A DNA stretch of 30,817 nucleotides from Candidatus Eiseniibacteriota bacterium (GTDB taxonomy: Bacteria > Eisenbacteria > RBG-16-71-46 > SZUA-252): the NCBI GenBank assembly GCA_016880395.1, contig JAEHDN010000230.1:1-30817 (forward strand), written 5' to 3'. Numbering within the stretch: the stretch's first letter is position 1; each line of letters opens with the position of its first letter. The notes beneath the pieces were generated by a model. That model did not search any database. It was not told the origin of the DNA and saw only the letters and a list, made by a program, of their open reading frames with translations. A program made the position numbers and the translations under genes. Shown here piece by piece: positions 7,773 to 15,434 of this stretch.

Positions 7773-8699
7773 GTGGGTCGCCGCCGTCCACTTCGCCCCC
7801 TGCGTCAGGCCGTAGAAGCGCGCGCGCTCCGCGCGCTCGGTGCCGTCGCCCGCGCGCTCCCGTTCGAGCGCGCCAGCGATCTCGGAGCGGCCGTGGGTCG
7901 TGCGGCCTGGCACCTCCTCCCTCGCCGTCGTCGCATCGCTGTCGAGAACCTGACGGCCGCGCTCGGGCCGGCGCCCGGCGGGGAGCCCGCGGAGCAGGTT
8001 GTCCGCCGCGCCTTCGAGCAGCTCGGCCGGAGCTTCCTCGAGTTCCTCGCCCTTCCCGCGCAGCCCCGGGACGCGCTCCTCGCGCGGATCGAGTTCGAGG
8101 GATTCGAGCCGGTGCGAGCGTGGGCCGCGGCGGGGCGGGGCGGCGTCTTCCTCACGGGGCACTTCGGGAGCTGGGAGGTCCTCGGGGCCGCCTTCGGGAT
8201 GACGTTCGGGCCCGTTCACTACGTGCTCCCGCGGCAAACGAATCCCGAGAGCGACGCCTACCTGAACGACGTGCGGCGACAGATGGGCATCACCTGCCTC
8301 GTGATCGAGGAGGGCATGCGGCCCGCCGTGCGCGCCCTCAGGCGTGGCGAGTTCCTGGGGATGCTGCCGGACCAGGACGCGCGACGGGCGGGCATCCACG
8401 TCCCGTTCTTTGGCCGTCCCGCGTCGACGCACACGGGACCGGCGCGCCTCGCCCGGAGCGTGGGAGCGCCGCTTCTCGTCACGGTCATGGAGCGCGCGGG
8501 ACGGGGGCGATTCCGGGCGAGGGTGCTCCGGATCCTCGAGCCCTCGCGCGGTGCGGACGAGGCGGCTGACATCGAGCGGATCACCCGCGAGATCACCGAG
8601 GCGCTCGAGCAGGCGATTCGCGAGCGCCCCGATCACTGGTACTGGATCCACCGGCGGTGGAAGACGCCCCCGCCGGGCGACGCGCTCAGGAGGACGTGA
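7773..8699 (+). CDS. Lysophospholipid acyltransferase of the LpxL/HtrB (lipid A) family
   Basis: Predicted inner-membrane-associated acyltransferase adding a secondary acyl chain to lipid A. The 308-residue protein contains TGHFGSWEVLG with the HX4E catalytic pair His130/Glu135. Family segments follow: a basic block ending LRRGEFLGMLPDQDAR, then VPFFGRPASTHTGPARLA, and a C-terminal IRERPDHWYWIHRRWK. Length matches LpxL (about 306). GTG 7773 is the only conventional start before the homology begins; no strong Shine-Dalgarno is seen. The stop overlaps the end of the opposing DUF3467 gene by 14 bases. Presence of this enzyme argues for a diderm with LPS. Some relatives act on other lipids, so the exact acceptor is unproven. 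Confidence 0.83.
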   Translation: MGRRRPLRPLRQAVEARALRALGAVARALPFERASDLGAAVGRAAWHLLPRRRRIAVENLTAALGPAPGGEPAEQVVRRAFEQLGRSFLEFLALPAQPRDALLARIEFEGFEPVRAWAAAGRGGVFLTGHFGSWEVLGAAFGMTFGPVHYVLPRQTNPESDAYLNDVRRQMGITCLVIEEGMRPAVRALRRGEFLGMLPDQDARRAGIHVPFFGRPASTHTGPARLARSVGAPLLVTVMERAGRGRFRARVLRILEPSRGADEAADIERITREITEALEQAIRERPDHWYWIHRRWKTPPPGDALRRT

Positions 8700-8994
8700 A
8701 GCCGATCCCCTTCGCCTGGTTCTCGTCGAGCGTGTGGATCTTGCCGAACTGCTCCTCGTACTTCCTCACGTTGGTCTCGAGCGCGTTGAGGAGCGCCCGC
8801 ACGTTGGGGGGCGTCATCACGATACGCGCGAACACCTTGCTCTTCGGCGTTCCCGGGAGGACGCGCGCGAAGTCGAGCACGAACTCCGACAGCGAGTGGC
8901 TGATCACGACGAAGTTGGAGTAGATCCCCTCGGCCTCCCGCTCCCCGATCTCCATGTTCAGCGGCGGAGGCCCGCTCGGGCGCTTCGCTTCCAT
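8686..8994 (-). CDS. DUF3467 domain protein
   Basis: A 102-residue protein on the minus strand starting at ATG (complement of 8992-8994), with AGGAGG a few bases upstream. It contains IYSNFVVISHSLSEFVLDFA and KVFARIVMTPPNVRALLNAL, matching the DUF3467 family of small proteins of unknown function. There is no membrane segment, cysteine cluster or catalytic motif. It is the only minus-strand gene in the window and converges on the lpxL-like gene with a 14-base overlap of coding ends. A promoter with good boxes lies upstream at 9041-9070. Transcription would be independent of all neighbours. Confidence 0.85.
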   Translation of the reverse strand: MEAKRPSGPPPLNMEIGEREAEGIYSNFVVISHSLSEFVLDFARVLPGTPKSKVFARIVMTPPNVRALLNALETNVRKYEEQFGKIHTLDENQAKGIGFTSS

Positions 8995-9040
8995 CGATAA
9001 TCCTCCTTGCCTCAATGAGTTACGTCCAGACACCCGCCTC

Positions 9041-9070
9041 AAGATAAGGCCCCATCCTGCCGTAAATCAA
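9041..9070 (-). promoter_or_regulatory. Promoter for the DUF3467 gene
   Basis: On the minus strand TTGATT (complement of 9065-9070) is followed after 18 bases by TATCTT (complement of 9041-9046); shifting the -10 by one base gives a 17-base spacer. The -10 hexamer is the same as that of the rpsU promoter at 24499. It sits about 46 bases upstream of the start codon in the 168-base gap between divergent genes. I found no clear promoter on the plus strand of this gap. Confidence 0.55.
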
Positions 9071-9162
9071 TCTGTATCACCGGTCGGGCCCGGCCCGCCG
9101 TCCACGCGGCCGCCACCGGGGCCGGACCTGACAGCGCTGCGCGAACGAAGGGGAGGGGATGG

Positions 9163-11406
9163 ATGGGCGTCAAGCGATCGTCCGGAGCGGCACGGATGGA
9201 GGATCAGCTCGTCCTCGAGTGGAAGCGCTACGCGGCGCGGCGCGCGCAATCGGCCGATCGCGTGGCCGCGGGGACCTGCTTCCTCGAGCCCCGTCCGTGC
9301 CCCTTCGAGCCGCGCGCCGACTTCGAGACCCGCTTCGGCCAGGACTGCGTCCACTGCGCGCGCCTCCACGACGCTGCCGAGCGCACCGGCGTTCTCACCT
9401 CCGGCTCGTCCGGTGTGCCCCCGACCCTGCCGCTCCTCACCCGGCTCCTCGAGGAGGAGGCGGACGGCCTCGCCCCGGCGGCCGATGGAGGCGAGGACGG
9501 GCGCTGGCGCGCGGCCGCGATCTTCCTTCGCGCCCTGCCGCTCCTCCACGCCTCGTCCCTGCCGGATCGGACCGCGCGCATCCTGCTCGCCGCGATCGCC
9601 CGTGCGTACGAGGACGTGGTCGACACGATCCTGTTCTTCGAGGTGCCCCCCGAGAGCTCGGTGCTCCTGCTGAGCGCGGCCTTCCGACACGCTGATCTCG
9701 ACGTGGGTCTGCCTTCCATGGGCGGGCAGATCGACGTGGACGCGCTCGAATCGACCGGCGCCTTCGACGGGGCCGTGTTCGACCGCCTGCGCGAAGGACC
9801 GATCGCGCTCGATCAGGACCGGGACCTGCTCTCCGATGCGGTGTTCGAGGGACGCACGGCCATCGTGCCTCGCCCCTCGCGCGAGCTCAGGCTCCCGACG
9901 CTGATCGTGGAGCACCTCCCGGACGCGCCGGCCGCGATCCTGCCCGTCTTCGGTCGGGAGCGCGTCCGGGGGCTGCTCGTGCTCTCCGCTTCGCCCGGGA
10001 TCGCGGGATGGACGTCGGATCAGATGGAGCTGCTCGCCGCGATCACCGCGCAGACCGGGATCGCCCTCGAGGGGGCCGGCCTGCTCGACGTAGCGCGCCG
10101 GCGCGGCGCGGGACTCCGCTCGCTCCTCGGGCTCGCGTCGTCGTCGCTCAAGGCCAAGCGTCCGGATCTGCTCGAAGCCGCGCTCTCGACCCTCTCCGCC
10201 TCGCTGGATGCGCCGGCCGCCGTGGCCTGGACCTGGCAGCCGAGACAGGCCGAGGCCGGAGACGACCCCCCCGCGCCGCGCCAGGATGCGCCGGCCGTCA
10301 CGCACGGAGATCCGGAGGCCGAAGACGGGGATCTCCTCGAGATGGGAACCTCGCTCCGCCACTGGCTCGACGCCGATCCCCGGCCGATCCTGATCGAGGA
10401 CGTCCGGACCGATCCACGGCTTCCGGGCACTCTGCCGCCCGGCTGGCTCTCCGCGCTCGCGGTGCCGCTACGGGTCGAGGACCTGGTGCGAGGTGCGATC
10501 CTCCTCGTGCGCACGGGCTCCGAGGGATCGTCCCCGCGGCCCTTCCAGCCCGACGACGTCACGATCGCGGAGCTGGGTGCGGCCGTCGCCGCGCTCGCCG
10601 CGACCCGCGAGGCGTCCGAGGGCGCCGCGTCACGCGCGGAGCGCCGCGTCCAGGAGCTCGAGGCGCAGCTTCGCCACGCGGACAAGCTGTCGGTGGTCGG
10701 CGAGCGGGGCATCCAGGTGGCCCAGGAGATCCGCAACCCGATCGCCGCGATCACCGGATTCGCGCGCCGCGTGCTCCGCTCCATGACGAACGAGGATCCC
10801 AACCGCGAGGCGCTCGAGATCATCCTGCGCGAGACCGAGCGGCTGGAGCGGATCCTGGTGGAGCAGGTGTCCCTCGCGCAGATGACGAAGCCGCGGCTCA
10901 AGCTGCAGAGCCTGAACGCGCTCGTGCAGGAAGTGCTCGAGCTCCAGTCGGAAGATCTCGTGCGCCGGCGCGTGCGGCTCCTGAAGCGGCTCTCGCCCGA
11001 CGTGCCGAGCCTTCTCCTGGACGGCGAGAAGATGCGGCACGTTCTCCTCCAGATCCTCCAATACGCCCTGCAGCAGGTGCCGAGCGGCGGGCGCGTGCGG
11101 GTCGAGACCCGCACCGGTCCCGGGCACGTCCAGGCCGAGGTCGCCCACGATGGTCCGAAGACCGCGGGCGAGAGCCTCGACCGGCTCTTCGTTCCGTTCT
11201 CCATGTCGCGTCGCTATGGGACAGGGGTTGGTCTCGCCGTCGCCTACCAGATCGTGCGGGAGCACGGTGGGGAGATCCGCGCGCGGAGCGAGGGGGACTG
11301 GAGCAGCATCCTGACGATCTACCTGCCGGTTCGCGAGAACCAGGACCGCCGCGGGAAGCCCGATCGCAGGGCCGGCCGCAACGACCGCAGGCGGCGTCTC
11401 GCGTAG
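9163..11406 (+). CDS. GAF-domain protein with degenerate histidine-kinase core (probable pseudokinase)
   Basis: A 747-residue soluble protein. Residues 39-65 hold a cysteine cluster (C39, C46, C62, C65: CX6C, 15 residues, CxxC). Two GAF-like sensor domains follow, ending near AAITAQTGIALE and near FQPDDVTIAELGAAV. A coiled-coil region leads to a HisKA-like helix reading VAQEIRNPIAAITGF, where the usual phospho-accepting His of the HEIRNP motif is Gln521. The ATPase-like domain has Gln630 and Tyr634 in place of the N-box asparagines, and the G1 box reads HDGPK (662-666) rather than DNGxG, while the G2 loop GTGVGL (686-691) is intact. These losses together argue against autophosphorylation; a signal-binding scaffold or partner of another kinase is more likely. 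No response regulator gene is adjacent. The ATG is preceded by GGGGAGGGG. No membrane segment is seen. Confidence 0.85.
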   Translation: MGVKRSSGAARMEDQLVLEWKRYAARRAQSADRVAAGTCFLEPRPCPFEPRADFETRFGQDCVHCARLHDAAERTGVLTSGSSGVPPTLPLLTRLLEEEADGLAPAADGGEDGRWRAAAIFLRALPLLHASSLPDRTARILLAAIARAYEDVVDTILFFEVPPESSVLLLSAAFRHADLDVGLPSMGGQIDVDALESTGAFDGAVFDRLREGPIALDQDRDLLSDAVFEGRTAIVPRPSRELRLPTLIVEHLPDAPAAILPVFGRERVRGLLVLSASPGIAGWTSDQMELLAAITAQTGIALEGAGLLDVARRRGAGLRSLLGLASSSLKAKRPDLLEAALSTLSASLDAPAAVAWTWQPRQAEAGDDPPAPRQDAPAVTHGDPEAEDGDLLEMGTSLRHWLDADPRPILIEDVRTDPRLPGTLPPGWLSALAVPLRVEDLVRGAILLVRTGSEGSSPRPFQPDDVTIAELGAAVAALAATREASEGAASRAERRVQELEAQLRHADKLSVVGERGIQVAQEIRNPIAAITGFARRVLRSMTNEDPNREALEIILRETERLERILVEQVSLAQMTKPRLKLQSLNALVQEVLELQSEDLVRRRVRLLKRLSPDVPSLLLDGEKMRHVLLQILQYALQQVPSGGRVRVETRTGPGHVQAEVAHDGPKTAGESLDRLFVPFSMSRRYGTGVGLAVAYQIVREHGGEIRARSEGDWSSILTIYLPVRENQDRRGKPDRRAGRNDRRRRLA

Positions 11407-11408
11407 CA

Positions 11409-11428
11409 CGCTCGGTCTGGTCCGAGCG
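11409..11428 (+). terminator. Hairpin just after the kinase-like gene, possible terminator
   Basis: CGCTCGG (11409-11415) and CCGAGCG (11422-11428) form a perfect 7-bp stem with a 6-base loop, three bases after the stop codon. No T tract follows, so it may be only a weak or factor-assisted terminator. Confidence 0.35.
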
Positions 11429-11439
11429 ACCTCCGGCCG

Positions 11440-11469
11440 TTGACCCTCGCGAGGCCGGCGTGATAGAGT
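11440..11469 (+). promoter_or_regulatory. Promoter for the tRNA-Phe/tRNA-Thr pair
   Basis: TTGACC at 11440-11445 and TAGAGT at 11464-11469 are separated by 18 bases and end 11 bases before the mature 5' end of tRNA-Phe. The position is right for a tRNA transcription unit; the -10 is only a fair match. Confidence 0.5.
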
Positions 11470-11480
11470 TCCCGCCCGGC

Positions 11481-11556
11481 GCGACCCTAGCTCAGTTGGT
11501 AGAGCACCACACTGAAAATGTGGGTGTCCGCAGTTCGATTCTGCGGGGTCGCACCA
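11481..11556 (+). tRNA. tRNA-Phe (anticodon GAA)
   Basis: The 76-base gene including encoded CCA folds as a cloverleaf. The acceptor GCGACCC pairs with GGGTCGC, the D arm has AGCTCAGTTGGTAGAGC, the anticodon loop CTGAAAA carries GAA at 11514-11516, and the T arm is CGCAG-TTCGATT-CTGCG. A 45-base spacer separates it from tRNA-Thr, so both are probably processed from one transcript. Confidence 0.97.
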
Positions 11557-11601
11557 TTTATGACTCGTATGCTCGCGTTCTCACGCGACTTCGCTGTTCG
11601 G

Positions 11602-11677
11602 GCTGGTGTAGCTCAGCTGGTAGAGCAACGCACTCGTAATGCGTAGGTCACCGGTTCGATTCCGGTCACCAGCTCCA
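11602..11677 (+). tRNA. tRNA-Thr (anticodon CGT)
   Basis: The 76-base gene including encoded CCA has acceptor GCTGGTG/CACCAGC with discriminator T, D arm AGCTCAGCTGGTAGAGC, anticodon loop CTCGTAA with CGT at 11635-11637 and T arm ACCGG-TTCGATT-CCGGT. It reads ACG threonine codons, which suits the high-GC coding here. Confidence 0.96.
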
Positions 11678-11734
11678 CTCCCCGGGTCGGCCGGCCCAGA
11701 CCTTTCGGCCGTTCACGCTCCTCCAAGACGCGAC

Positions 11735-11762
11735 GCCGCGGGCCCCCGCACGGGGGCGCGGC
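11735..11762 (+). terminator. Strong hairpin between tRNA-Thr and glmM
   Basis: GCCGC and GCCCCC on the left pair with GGGGGC and GCGGC on the right around a GCAC loop, leaving a two-base bulge: an 11-bp GC-only stem. There is no T tract. It could end or process the tRNA transcript, or shape the glmM leader. The rest of 11678-11781 shows nothing else I can call. Confidence 0.35.
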
Positions 11763-11781
11763 GGATGCGCGGGACCATTCG

Positions 11782-13182
11782 ATGACGGACGCTTCTCGCA
11801 GCGACCAGCTGCAGGGCCTCATGGTGAGTGCGTCGGGTGTGCGGGGCATCGTCGGCCAGGCCCTGACACCCGAGGTCGTGCTGCGCGTGACGGCCGCCCA
11901 CGCCGCCTTCCTGAAGCCGGGCTCCATCGTGGTCGGCCGGGACACGCGCCCCAGCGGGGCCTGGGTTTCGCGACTCGTGCATGCGGTCCTCCTCGCGTCC
12001 GGCCGGGACGTGATCGACGTGGGGATCGCGCCAACGCCCACCGTCCTCTTCGCCATCCGCCACCACGGGGCCGCGGGGGGCATCGCCGTCACGGCGAGCC
12101 ACAATCCCGCTCCCTGGAACGCGCTCAAGCTCTTCGGACCCGGGGGGACCTTCCTCACGCCCGCGCAGTCGGAGGAGGTCGCGCGGCGCGCGCGCGAGGG
12201 CGAGCATGCCTGGGTGCGCCACGACGCGCTCGGCGCCTACCGGAGCGACGACGACGCCATCCGCCGCCATCGCGACGCGATCCTCGCCTTGCCGGGGCTT
12301 TCGCCCGAGCGCATCCGGGCGCTGCGGTTCCGCGTGGCCGTGGATGCGGTGAACGGCGCCGGGTCGATCGCGGCGCCCGCCATGCTCGAGGCGCTGGGGT
12401 GCGAGGTGCGCGCGATCCACTGCACGCCCGACGGACACTTCCCGCGCGTGGCCGAGCCGCTCCCCGAGAACCTCGGGGATCTGGGCGAGGCCGTGCGCCA
12501 AAGCCGCGCGGCGGTCGGTTTCGCCTACGATCCCGACGCCGACCGGCTCGCGATCGTGGACGAGCGCGGGACCCCGATCGGCGAGGAGCGAACGGTCCAG
12601 ATCGCGGTCGACTGGGCGCTCGCGCGCACGCCGGGAACCGTGGTGGTGAACGCCTCGACCTCCATGGGGGTCGAGGCGATCGCGCGCCGGCGCGGGGCCA
12701 CCGTGCTCCGCTCGCGCGTGGGGGAGGCGCACGTCGCGCAGCTCCTCCTCGAGCGCGAAGGGGTGATCGGAGGCGAGGGGAACGGCGGCGTGATCTACCC
12801 CGCGCTCCACGCCACGCGTGACGGGATCCTGGCCGCGGCGATCACGCTCGACTGGCTCGCTCAGGACCCGAGGCCGCTCTCGGCGCGGATCGCGGACATG
12901 CCGCCGCTCGTGATGGTGAAACGCACGATGGCGCTGCGCCTTACGGACTCTCCGGCGCTCGTCGACACGCTCGCGCAGACCTTCCCGGATGCGGAGCGCA
13001 ATGTTCTGGACGGGGAAAAGTACGTCTGGGAAGATGGCTGGGTTCAGGTACGCGCATCCGGGACGGAGCCCATCGTGCGCATCCTCGCGGAGGCGGGAAC
13101 GCGCGACCGCGCCGAAGATCTCGCCCGCCGCGCGGCCGACGCCGTCGGCCGTTCACAGGGCAGCGCTGCGAACAGAGCCTGA
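11782..13182 (+). CDS. glmM: Phosphoglucosamine mutase (alpha-D-phosphohexomutase family)
   Basis: Predicted to convert glucosamine-6-phosphate to glucosamine-1-phosphate for UDP-GlcNAc, peptidoglycan and LPS. The four signature loops are all present: TASHNP with the phosphoserine at residue 106, the metal loop DPDADRLA, the sugar loop GGEGNGG and the phosphate loop RASGTEPIVRI. Length is 466, slightly above typical GlmM (about 445). Sequence alone does not exclude phosphomannomutase/phosphoglucomutase activity, but glmS follows after only 15 bases and makes the substrate of this enzyme. The ATG has no strong Shine-Dalgarno; it lies about 20 bases after the GC-rich hairpin. Confidence 0.87.
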   Translation: MTDASRSDQLQGLMVSASGVRGIVGQALTPEVVLRVTAAHAAFLKPGSIVVGRDTRPSGAWVSRLVHAVLLASGRDVIDVGIAPTPTVLFAIRHHGAAGGIAVTASHNPAPWNALKLFGPGGTFLTPAQSEEVARRAREGEHAWVRHDALGAYRSDDDAIRRHRDAILALPGLSPERIRALRFRVAVDAVNGAGSIAAPAMLEALGCEVRAIHCTPDGHFPRVAEPLPENLGDLGEAVRQSRAAVGFAYDPDADRLAIVDERGTPIGEERTVQIAVDWALARTPGTVVVNASTSMGVEAIARRRGATVLRSRVGEAHVAQLLLEREGVIGGEGNGGVIYPALHATRDGILAAAITLDWLAQDPRPLSARIADMPPLVMVKRTMALRLTDSPALVDTLAQTFPDAERNVLDGEKYVWEDGWVQVRASGTEPIVRILAEAGTRDRAEDLARRAADAVGRSQGSAANRA

Positions 13183-13197
13183 GGGGGGCTGAGAGCA

Positions 13198-15027
13198 ATG
13201 TGCGGCATCGTGGGCTACGTGGGTCCCCAGGAATCCGTCCCGATCCTGCTCGAGGGGCTTCGCCGTCTCGAATATCGGGGCTATGACTCCGCCGGCGTCG
13301 CCATCCTGAACGGCGAGGGGCTCAAGATCCGGAAGACCGCCGGGAAGATCTCCTCGCTCGAGGATCTCCTGAAGACCGGGGGGCGCCCCACCGGCACGCT
13401 CGGCATCGCTCACACGCGCTGGGCCACGCACGGCGAGCCGACCACCGTGAACGCCCATCCCCACGTGGACTGCACCGGCAAGATCGCCGTCGTCCACAAC
13501 GGCATCATCGAGAACTACTCCACCCTCAAGAAGAAGCTGGAGCAGGAAGGACACAAGTTCACGACGGACACCGACACCGAGGTGATCGTCCACCTGATCG
13601 AGAAGTTCTACGACGGGAACCTCGAGAAGGCGGTCGCCGCCGCCGTGCGCCTCCTGACCGGGACCTACGGGATCGCCGCGATCTGCACCGACGACCGGAC
13701 GAAGATCGTCGGCGCGCGGCACGGGAGCCCGCTGGTCGTCGGGATCTGCGACAACGAGTACATCCTCGCCTCCGACGTCTCGGCGATCATCCGCCACACG
13801 AACCAGGTCGTGTACCTCGACGACGAGGAGATGGTCGTGATCTCCCCCGCGGGTATCCACACCAGCACGATCCGCGAGGAGGCGATCTCCAAGAAGATCG
13901 AGACGATCGACTGGGATCTCGAGATGATCGAGAAGGCGGGCTACCAGCATTTCATGTTGAAGGAGATCTGCGAGCAGCCGCAGTCGATCCGAAACACCCT
14001 CCGCGGCCGGCTCCTGCCCGAGGAGGGCATGGCGCGCCTCGGCGGGCTCAACATGACGGCGGCGGAGCTGCGCGCGATCCAGCGGGTCGTCATCACCGCC
14101 TGCGGCACGTCCTGGCATGCCGGGCTCATCGGCGAGTACCTGATCGAGGAGCTGGCGCGGATCCCGGTCGAGGTGGAGTACGCCTCGGAATTCCGCTACC
14201 GCAATCCGATCCTCGAGCCAGGCACGATCGTCCTCGCGATCAGCCAGTCGGGCGAGACCGCCGACACGCTGGCGGCCATGCGCGAGGCGAAGCGCAAGGG
14301 CGCGCGGGTGCTCGGCGTCTGCAACGTGGTCGGTTCCACCATCGCGCGCGAGTCGGACGGCGGCGTCTACATCCACGCGGGGCCGGAGATCGGTGTCGCG
14401 TCGACGAAGGCGTTCACGTCGCAGGTGGCCGCGCTCGCCCTCTTCACGCTCTACCTGGGCCGGCTCGGCGAGCTGTCGCCCGAGGCCGGGACGGAGCTGG
14501 TCCGCGAGCTGGAGGCCATCCCGGGAAAGATCGAGACGATCCTCGCCGGGGCCGAGTCGATCCGCCAGATCGCGCGCGCGAACGCGCACCACAACAACTT
14601 CCTCTACCTCGGCCGCGGGGTGAACTTCCCGGTCGCGCTCGAGGGTGCGCTCAAGCTGAAGGAGATCTCCTACATCCACGCCGAGGGCTATCCCGCCGCG
14701 GAGATGAAGCACGGCCCGATCGCGCTCATCGACGACAGCATGCCCGTCGTCTTCATCTGCACGCAGGACTCCGCGTACGAGAAGGTCCTGAGCAACATGG
14801 AGGAGGTGCGCGCGCGCCGCGGGAAGATCATCGCGGTCGCCTCGGAGGGGGACACCCACGTGGCCACGAAGGCCGACGAGGTGCTCTACATCCCGCGCAC
14901 GATCGGCCCCTTGACCCCGCTCCTCGCCGCCATCCCGCTCCAGCTCCTCGCGTACCACATCGCGGTCGAGCGCGGGTGCGACGTGGATCAGCCGCGCAAC
15001 CTCGCCAAGAGCGTGACGGTCGAGTGA
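13198..15027 (+). CDS. glmS: Glutamine-fructose-6-phosphate aminotransferase (isomerizing)
   Basis: Makes glucosamine-6-phosphate from fructose-6-phosphate and glutamine. The protein (609 residues, the standard length) starts MCGIVGYVG, with Cys2 as the glutaminase nucleophile. It has HTRWATHGEPTTVNAHPH, VVHNGIIENY and the synthase SIS domains (TACGTSWHAGLIGEYL, ISQSGETADTLAA, LGRGVNFPVALEGALKLKE). The C-terminus DQPRNLAKSVTVE is the conserved GlmS tail. The start is 15 bases after glmM, with a GAGGGGGG stretch upstream. The stop overlaps the ridA start by four bases. The 15-base gap leaves no room for a glmS ribozyme. Confidence 0.97.
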   Translation: MCGIVGYVGPQESVPILLEGLRRLEYRGYDSAGVAILNGEGLKIRKTAGKISSLEDLLKTGGRPTGTLGIAHTRWATHGEPTTVNAHPHVDCTGKIAVVHNGIIENYSTLKKKLEQEGHKFTTDTDTEVIVHLIEKFYDGNLEKAVAAAVRLLTGTYGIAAICTDDRTKIVGARHGSPLVVGICDNEYILASDVSAIIRHTNQVVYLDDEEMVVISPAGIHTSTIREEAISKKIETIDWDLEMIEKAGYQHFMLKEICEQPQSIRNTLRGRLLPEEGMARLGGLNMTAAELRAIQRVVITACGTSWHAGLIGEYLIEELARIPVEVEYASEFRYRNPILEPGTIVLAISQSGETADTLAAMREAKRKGARVLGVCNVVGSTIARESDGGVYIHAGPEIGVASTKAFTSQVAALALFTLYLGRLGELSPEAGTELVRELEAIPGKIETILAGAESIRQIARANAHHNNFLYLGRGVNFPVALEGALKLKEISYIHAEGYPAAEMKHGPIALIDDSMPVVFICTQDSAYEKVLSNMEEVRARRGKIIAVASEGDTHVATKADEVLYIPRTIGPLTPLLAAIPLQLLAYHIAVERGCDVDQPRNLAKSVTVE

Positions 15028-15434
15028 GCGCCGGCTCCGGGTCCAGGGAAGCCATCCTCCACACCGACGGCGCCCCCGCGGCCATCGGCCCCTACGTGCA
15101 GGGGCGCGCCGGGACGCTCTCCGGACGCTGGGTCATCACCTCGGGCCAGCTCGGGATCGACCCCGCCAAGGGCTCGCTCGTCGACGGCGGCGTCGCGGCC
15201 CAGACCGAGCGCGCCATCCAGAACCTCGACGCGATCCTCAAGGCCGGCGGGGCGTCGCTCGCCGACATCGTGAAGACCACCGTGTTCCTCGCCGACATGG
15301 CCGAGTTCCGCGCCATGAACGAGGTGTACGCCCGCATGATCGGCGAGCCGCGCCCGTCGCGCAGCACGGTTGCCGTGCGCGAGCTGCCGCTCGCCGCCCG
15401 CGTCGAGATCGAGGCGTGGGCGTTCGTGGCGTGA
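15024..15434 (+). CDS. ridA: RidA-family reactive intermediate/imine deaminase
   Basis: RidA proteins hydrolyse enamine/imine intermediates, such as 2-aminoacrylate released by PLP enzymes. The 136-residue protein shows APAAIGPYVQGR, a strand segment ending VITSGQLGID, ERAIQNLDAILKAGGASLAD and, at the end, RSTVAVRELPLAARVEIEAWA, containing the conserved substrate-binding Arg and Glu. The start GTG overlaps the glmS stop (GTGA). A longer frame begins upstream inside glmS but lacks homology there. The stop (TGA 15432-15434) overlaps the selD start in the same way. Co-translation with selD is suggestive, but no functional link is established. Confidence 0.92.
   Translation: MSAGSGSREAILHTDGAPAAIGPYVQGRAGTLSGRWVITSGQLGIDPAKGSLVDGGVAAQTERAIQNLDAILKAGGASLADIVKTTVFLADMAEFRAMNEVYARMIGEPRPSRSTVAVRELPLAARVEIEAWAFVA

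Noticed and set aside
13183..13197. glmS ribozyme before glmS
   Set aside because: Only 15 bases separate glmM and glmS; there is no room for the ribozyme.
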